Positions 1 to 5,325 of a DNA stretch of 5,325 nt are shown here, piece after piece. The stretch comes from Planctomycetales bacterium (GTDB lineage: Bacteria; Planctomycetota; Phycisphaerae; SM23-33). Numbering within the stretch: the stretch's first letter is position 1; every line of letters starts with the position of its first letter. The stretch is taken from positions 1 to 5,325 of the forward strand of contig DAOVLS010000200.1 in assembly GCA_030631125.1 (NCBI GenBank). The letters are read 5' to 3'. Made by a program: the position numbers and the translations under genes. Below the pieces are notes generated by a model, which saw only the letters and a list, made by a program, of their open reading frames with translations, made no database searches and was not told the origin of the DNA.

Positions 1-1929
1 CAAATCCCCGATACGCGCCTGCCTTTCGTTAACACCGAAATCGCCGAGATTGACATCCATGGCCCCGCGCACCCGGCCTCCAGCATCTACGGCGGGGGGA
101 ACGGTGGGCGGATTTATATCTTCGACCCGGAGACGGGCGAGAATTTCTGTCGCTGTCTTCCCGAGGGTATCGGTGGTGCGTACATGCTCAGGCCGGCGTC
201 CGACGGGTTTTTGTACCTCGGTTGCGCGGAAGGCTCGTTAGTTGCCTATGACCCGCGCGCCGACCGCTTCGAAGTGCTCGTCAGCGGTGAGATGAACAAT
301 ATTACCTGGGGCGGGTGCGTTACCGATTCGTTGGCGGTATGGTCGGCTTCGCCGGGCGAGGCGTGCGTCTATGACTGGCGGGAGCGGAAACTGCTAAAGA
401 CCTTCCGCCCGCTGGATTCGTCGGAATCTCCTGCCCACTACGCCCACAACGTTCTGGAATGTCCCGACGGGAAGATTCTTCTGGGACTCAACGTCCCTCA
501 GGCCAGGCTGGTACTTCTCGATCCGGAAATTCTCGAAGCGCAGTCCCATACGCCCGAAGTGCTTGTCGGCCAAAGTTATACGCAGTGGTTGGCGTTCCTG
601 GACGACGAGCGCCTTGCAGTCGTAACCGGCAATGAAATTCTCGTCCTGCGGTATCCGTCGTTCGAGTTATTGCGCCGCATCGGGCCGCCGGGAGACGCCG
701 AATCAGGTCATCATTTAGCCAGGCATGCATGCTGCTTGATTGACGGCGAAATCTTCAGCCTGTTCTGGCCCGGCGGCGACCTGTATCGCATCGACCCTGC
801 TGACGACGGTTCGCAGTGGAAGAGCGTGCGGGAAAGTTTCGTCGGCGATGCCCCGGCGATGCTCCACGCCCTGGCCGACCGGTACGTCTGCGCACTGGAC
901 ACAGGCGGGCGATACCTGCGATACGACACGCAAACCGGGAAAATCTTCGAGAGCCAACTCGACTCATCAGGCCCGATGGACACCGAAATGATGTGCGTCG
1001 TTCCGCAGGCAGGGCGCATCTTCGGTAGCCCCTATATCAATCAGCGATTCTGGGACATCGACCTTGAAACCGGCAAAGGCGGCGACCTTGGCAGGGCGGC
1101 TCCCGGCGGCGGGCAGATAAACTGCATCGTCTGGGACGAAGCCACCGAAAGGCTGATAATGGCCAGTTACACCACTTGCACTGTAACGGCCTTTGACCCC
1201 AATGCCCCGGCGTCCTGGCCTGAGAACCCCCGCGCCCTGGCGACAGTCGGGCACGAACAGATGAGGCCTAAGGCGATGGTTCATGACGGGCGGTTTCTTT
1301 GGTTAACTTCGAGCGCCGAGTACGGACACCTGGGCGGGGCGCTGTCCCGCATCGACCCGCAGACCGGTGAGATTCGCGTCTGGCGAAATATCGTCCCCAA
1401 CCAGACACCCAACAGACTTCTGATTAATCCCGCCGAAAACCGGATATATTTCGCCACCGAAGTCTATGCCGACGGCGACTCGACCCCAGCGACAGAACGG
1501 ACCGCACAACTTGTGGCGTTCGATACCGAAAAACTGACCATCGACCGACAACAGGTTGTCCACGACGGAACCAGGATCACCCGATTGCTGGCGATGCTGC
1601 CGTCCGGGGCGATCCTCGGCCTGGAAGGAAAGGTCGAATTCACCTGGCACCTGTGGACCGGAACGCTGTTTGTATGGAACCCCGCCGACGGCTCTATCGA
1701 ATACCTGAACGAGATTTCCGACAGTCTTGTCGATGTAGTCGTCGGGCCTGACGGGAAAATCTATGCCTCCTACGGCGAGCACGTCTGCACCCTTATGCTG
1801 GAGGATTCGCATGTTTCATTCAAGCCGATTGCTCCGATGGGCGATTGGCACGGACACAGGTTCCTTCAGATTCACAACGGCGTACTTTACTTTATCGTGC
1901 AGAACGAAATCCGGACAATCACACTGTAA
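1..1929 (+). CDS. Large beta-propeller repeat protein, 5' end outside the window (partial)
   Basis: The reading frame is open from base 1 to a TAA at 1927-1929, immediately followed in frame by TAG, giving 642 visible residues with no start. The ATG at 184 is internal: the 61 residues before it carry the same repeat pattern. The repeat is a beta-strand pair ending in an 'aromatic/I-D-P-x-T-G-x' turn, seen at visible residues 41-47 (FDPETGE), 83-90 (YDPRADRF), 264-269 (IDPADD), 308-314 (YDTQTGK), 353-359 (IDLETGK), 398-401 (FDPN), 451-457 (IDPQTGE), 507-512 (FDTEKL) and 559-566 (WNPADGSI). Such repeats are typical of PQQ/YVTN/WD40-like propeller blades, and about nine or more suggest two propellers or one large one. 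No catalytic motif or membrane segment is visible; a signal peptide could lie outside the window. A glycosyltransferase follows after 18 bases, so an envelope or glycan-related role is possible but inferred. Enzymatic (lyase or quinoprotein) and purely binding roles cannot be told apart. Confidence 0.85.
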   Translation, partial: QIPDTRLPFVNTEIAEIDIHGPAHPASSIYGGGNGGRIYIFDPETGENFCRCLPEGIGGAYMLRPASDGFLYLGCAEGSLVAYDPRADRFEVLVSGEMNNITWGGCVTDSLAVWSASPGEACVYDWRERKLLKTFRPLDSSESPAHYAHNVLECPDGKILLGLNVPQARLVLLDPEILEAQSHTPEVLVGQSYTQWLAFLDDERLAVVTGNEILVLRYPSFELLRRIGPPGDAESGHHLARHACCLIDGEIFSLFWPGGDLYRIDPADDGSQWKSVRESFVGDAPAMLHALADRYVCALDTGGRYLRYDTQTGKIFESQLDSSGPMDTEMMCVVPQAGRIFGSPYINQRFWDIDLETGKGGDLGRAAPGGGQINCIVWDEATERLIMASYTTCTVTAFDPNAPASWPENPRALATVGHEQMRPKAMVHDGRFLWLTSSAEYGHLGGALSRIDPQTGEIRVWRNIVPNQTPNRLLINPAENRIYFATEVYADGDSTPATERTAQLVAFDTEKLTIDRQQVVHDGTRITRLLAMLPSGAILGLEGKVEFTWHLWTGTLFVWNPADGSIEYLNEISDSLVDVVVGPDGKIYASYGEHVCTLMLEDSHVSFKPIAPMGDWHGHRFLQIHNGVLYFIVQNEIRTITL

Positions 1930-1934
1930 TAGAC

Positions 1935-1939
1935 GAAGG
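1935..1939 (+). promoter_or_regulatory. Ribosome binding site of the glycosyltransferase
   Basis: GAAGG lies 8 bases before the ATG at 1948, within the short gap after the propeller gene. It supports that start and independent initiation after the tandem stop codons. Confidence 0.55.
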
Positions 1940-1947
1940 CGTATCCT

Positions 1948-2868
1948 ATGGCTGGGCCTACTGTCAGCGTCATCATCCCGGCATACAATTGTGGCGAAAT
2001 GCTGCGCGATGCCGTCGATTCGGTACGCCGACAGACGTATCAGGACCTGGAAGTCATTATCGTCGATGACGGTTCGACCGACGATACGCCGGAGGTCATT
2101 CGGGAACTCGCTGCGGATTGGCCGGAGATAAAACCCATCTTTGCGGAGCATAAGGGCCTGGCTGCCGCTCGCAATCGCGGTATCGCCGAGATGAAGGGCG
2201 AGTGGATTGCGCTGCTGGACGCCGACGACCTCTGGTTACCGGAAAAACTCGCCCGCTGCATGGACTACCTCTCCGGACACGAAGGCATCAGCATCGTTTA
2301 TACGCCGATGCAGCCGATCAGACTCGACGGCGAGCCGATGAAAGGTCACTCCAAGCCGTGCTTCGCCGGGCAACTGACGCGAAAATTGTTCAAGAGCATC
2401 TTCATCCATGACCCGGCGGCGGTTTTTCATAAGCGGGTAATCGAGCGGTGCGGCGGTTTCGACGAATCGCTTCCGGTCTGCGTGGGGCACGAGTTCTGGC
2501 TTCGCGTCTCGACGTCCTTTGAGTTCGGCCTGATCGACGAACCTCTGGCGCAGCGGCGGTGGCATGAAAAGTCGTTGACACGCTCGAATCGCGCCCGGGG
2601 ACGCCAAATCAAGGCGGCCATGCTGGAGCGGTTCTATTTCGAGCGGGGCGGAGCGGCTCTTCTGAACCGTAAAGAAGCACTTCGCCGAATCTCACGAGTC
2701 CATTACAGCGCGGGCAAAATCCTCTTCAAGCAGGGTCAATGCCGCCAGGGTCGGCGATTTCTCGGAAAGGCCATTCGTTATAATCCCGCCAATCTCAAGA
2801 CATATCCGATATACATCGCATGTTTGGTCTGTGGACTGTTTCGGCGCGACCGGCTTAATCGGGCATGA
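1948..2868 (+). CDS. Family 2 glycosyltransferase (GT-A fold)
   Basis: Predicted to transfer a sugar from a nucleotide-sugar donor to a glycan, lipid or protein acceptor on the cytoplasmic side. The 306-residue protein has the GT2 signature in order: VSVIIPAYN at residues 6-14, the donor-binding VIIVDDGSTDDT at 36-47, GLAAARNRG at 70-78, the metal-binding DxD motif in LLDADDLW at 89-96, GGFDESL at 169-175, GHEFWLR at 180-186 in the place of the usual acidic 'ED' acceptor-side motif, and RRWHEKSLT at 203-211. The last 60 or so residues are helical and resemble the single TPR-like tail common in GT2 enzymes (KQGQCRQGRRFLGKAIRYNP). No transmembrane segment is clear, so it is probably cytosolic or peripheral. 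It shares the reading frame of the propeller gene and lies 18 bases after its stop, suggesting an operon. Its 3' end overlaps the convergent methyltransferase by 14 bp. The sugar and acceptor cannot be read from the sequence. Confidence 0.93.
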   Translation: MAGPTVSVIIPAYNCGEMLRDAVDSVRRQTYQDLEVIIVDDGSTDDTPEVIRELAADWPEIKPIFAEHKGLAAARNRGIAEMKGEWIALLDADDLWLPEKLARCMDYLSGHEGISIVYTPMQPIRLDGEPMKGHSKPCFAGQLTRKLFKSIFIHDPAAVFHKRVIERCGGFDESLPVCVGHEFWLRVSTSFEFGLIDEPLAQRRWHEKSLTRSNRARGRQIKAAMLERFYFERGGAALLNRKEALRRISRVHYSAGKILFKQGQCRQGRRFLGKAIRYNPANLKTYPIYIACLVCGLFRRDRLNRA

Positions 2869-3628
2869 TTTCGATTGACCTCAGCGAGACGGGCTTGTGA
2901 TTGGCGAACTGGTCTGCTCTGGAATCGTCTTCGACGCGGACCCTGCGGACCAGCCTGGCAGAGAGAATCAGCACCGACCCGATACCCGCGAATCGCCGCT
3001 CGATCCATCGGTTCCGACGGGGCATCAGCGGCAGGTTCACGCGGTCGGCCTCGATTCCGACAACCTCGAAACCGTGTAACGATACCAGCGTCTTTAGGAA
3101 TTTCGGCGTGTATCCGTGCAGGTGCTGCATGTCGGTCAACCAGTGCGGTTGCCGGCCTCGGACGAGTCTGCGAATCTCTTTCCAGTATCGCAGGTTCGGC
3201 ACGGCGATGACAATCAGCCCTCCGTCGCGAAGGGCGGTGTTAGCATGGTTCAGCGGTGCGTGCCAGTCGGGGACGTGCTCCAGTATTGCGCCGGCGTGGA
3301 GGCCGTCGAAACTTTCCGGCTCGACAGGCCAGGGGGTTTCGACGTCGGCGACTTCGCAGGCGTCGTAATTTTTCCGGGCCACTGCGGCGGCGGCCTCGCT
3401 GATTTCCAGACCGGTGATATTGAATTCGTCTGCCGGGAGCCACTTCCGCAACGGGCCGACGCCGCAACCGACGTCAAGAAGGTCGTACCGGCGTTCCGGC
3501 TTTAGTTCCTCGGCGTGCCGGCGGACCGACTCGCAGGCCTTAATCAGACGGACGGCCTCTTTTTCATCATAAGGCACATCCGCGTGCCAGGCCTGTTCGT
3601 ACACTTGTTGTTTGAACTGTTCAGACAT
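2855..3628 (-). CDS. Class I SAM-dependent methyltransferase (Methyltransf_11/23 type)
   Basis: A 257-residue protein with a Rossmann-type methyltransferase core. SAM-binding motif I is LLDVGCGVG at residues 50-58, the acidic residue ending strand 2 is E75 (GLEIS), motif II-like D95 follows (VADVE), then FDGLHAGAILEHVPD at 107-121 and LRDGGLIVIAVPN at 133-145. The segment DMQHLHGYTPKFLKTLVSLHGFEVVG matches the later 'H.H.ft...l..ll...GF' region common to methyltransferases of small molecules and glycans (shown here only as its pattern elements: HLHGYT, HGFEVVG). The substrate is not evident; lipid, quinone or sugar acceptors are all possible. The start at 3628 has no clear Shine-Dalgarno sequence, so translation may depend on coupling to gdhA, which ends 35 bases upstream on the same strand. 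Its last codons overlap the end of the convergent glycosyltransferase gene, and the pair may both act on surface glycans, which is inference. Confidence 0.9.
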   Translation of the reverse strand: MSEQFKQQVYEQAWHADVPYDEKEAVRLIKACESVRRHAEELKPERRYDLLDVGCGVGPLRKWLPADEFNITGLEISEAAAAVARKNYDACEVADVETPWPVEPESFDGLHAGAILEHVPDWHAPLNHANTALRDGGLIVIAVPNLRYWKEIRRLVRGRQPHWLTDMQHLHGYTPKFLKTLVSLHGFEVVGIEADRVNLPLMPRRNRWIERRFAGIGSVLILSARLVRRVRVEDDSRADQFANHKPVSLRSIEIMPD

Positions 3629-3663
3629 TACGGCGCTGAAAAAAGATAGCAGGATTGTGATTA

Positions 3664-5163
<1,500 letters not shown>

Positions 5164-5165
5164 TT

Positions 5166-5325
5166 ATGGCACAAATTGAATCGCAATTGAGCACGGGGCT
5201 TGTCGGTCTGGACCGGTTGCTGAAGGGGCTGATGAGCGGCGACAGCATTGTCTGGCAGGTGGATTCCGTCGCGGATTATCAGCCTTTCGTCGAACCCTAC
5301 TGCCGCAATGCCGTCAGCAGCGGGC
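5166..5325 (+). CDS. KaiC/RecA-like N-terminus, probably of a PEP-synthase-like protein (partial, 3' end outside the window)
   Basis: An open frame from the ATG at 5166 runs off the right edge with 53 complete codons. Residues 8-19 (LSTGLVGLDRLL) match the opening of KaiC/RecA-superfamily domains, where a Walker A loop normally follows shortly after. Here the corresponding stretch reads SGDSIVWQVDSVADY and has no GxxxxGK[ST], so ATP binding at this site looks lost. From memory of the family, 'GDNxVWQVDSxxDYxxFVxP' is characteristic of the N-terminal domain of some large proteins annotated as PEP/pyruvate-binding or phosphoenolpyruvate synthase-like; that assignment is inference since the catalytic domains lie outside the window. 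An in-frame ATG at 5148 would add six residues (MEYYLF) but has no Shine-Dalgarno before it. The gene is divergent from gdhA and shares its regulatory region. Confidence 0.65.
   Translation, partial: MAQIESQLSTGLVGLDRLLKGLMSGDSIVWQVDSVADYQPFVEPYCRNAVSSG

Noticed and set aside
184..186. ATG as the start of the propeller gene.
   Set aside because: The frame is open to base 1 and residues before it contain the same FDPETGE-type repeat, so the gene begins outside the window.
1303..1812. Minus-strand open frame of 169 codons within the propeller gene.
   Set aside because: It lies wholly opposite a repeat-patterned coding frame and shows no recognisable domain.
3636..3650. Run of six T on the minus strand between gdhA and the methyltransferase, as a possible terminator.
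   Set aside because: No stem precedes the T run, so it does not meet the form of an intrinsic terminator.

Overview
The window is 5,325 bases of gene-dense bacterial DNA of moderately high GC, with five protein-coding genes, two of them cut by the window edges. I see no RNA genes, insertion sequences, CRISPR arrays or phage genes. The organism cannot be fixed from this stretch. The GC-rich codon use, large propeller proteins of uncertain role and family mix would suit an environmental Gram-negative-type bacterium, perhaps of the Planctomycetota/PVC group, but that is a weak guess.

Left half, plus strand: the 3' part of a large beta-propeller protein (1-1929, open at the left edge) is followed after 18 bases by a family 2 glycosyltransferase (1948-2868). 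The short gap suggests one operon. The glycosyltransferase points to glycan or cell-surface polysaccharide synthesis; the propeller's role is unknown.

Right half, minus strand: an NADP-type glutamate dehydrogenase (gdhA, 3664-5004) is followed 35 bases downstream by a class I SAM-dependent methyltransferase (2855-3628), so the two are probably co-transcribed. The methyltransferase and the glycosyltransferase converge and their 3' ends overlap by 14 bp.

Right edge: a divergent gene starts at about 5166 on the plus strand and runs off the window. Its visible 53 residues look like the degenerate KaiC/RecA-like N-terminus found on some PEP-synthase-like (PEP/pyruvate-binding) proteins. The 161-base gap between gdhA and this gene is the densest regulatory stretch: a plausible gdhA promoter, a strong gdhA ribosome binding site, a hairpin in the gdhA leader, tandem direct repeats of CGCACAAGT with a third half copy, and an 8-bp inverted repeat whose right arm covers the ribosome binding site of the divergent gene. 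This is the part most worth a second look. Most of the rest is ordinary metabolic and envelope-type gene content, and I did not find convincing evidence for a new multi-gene system.
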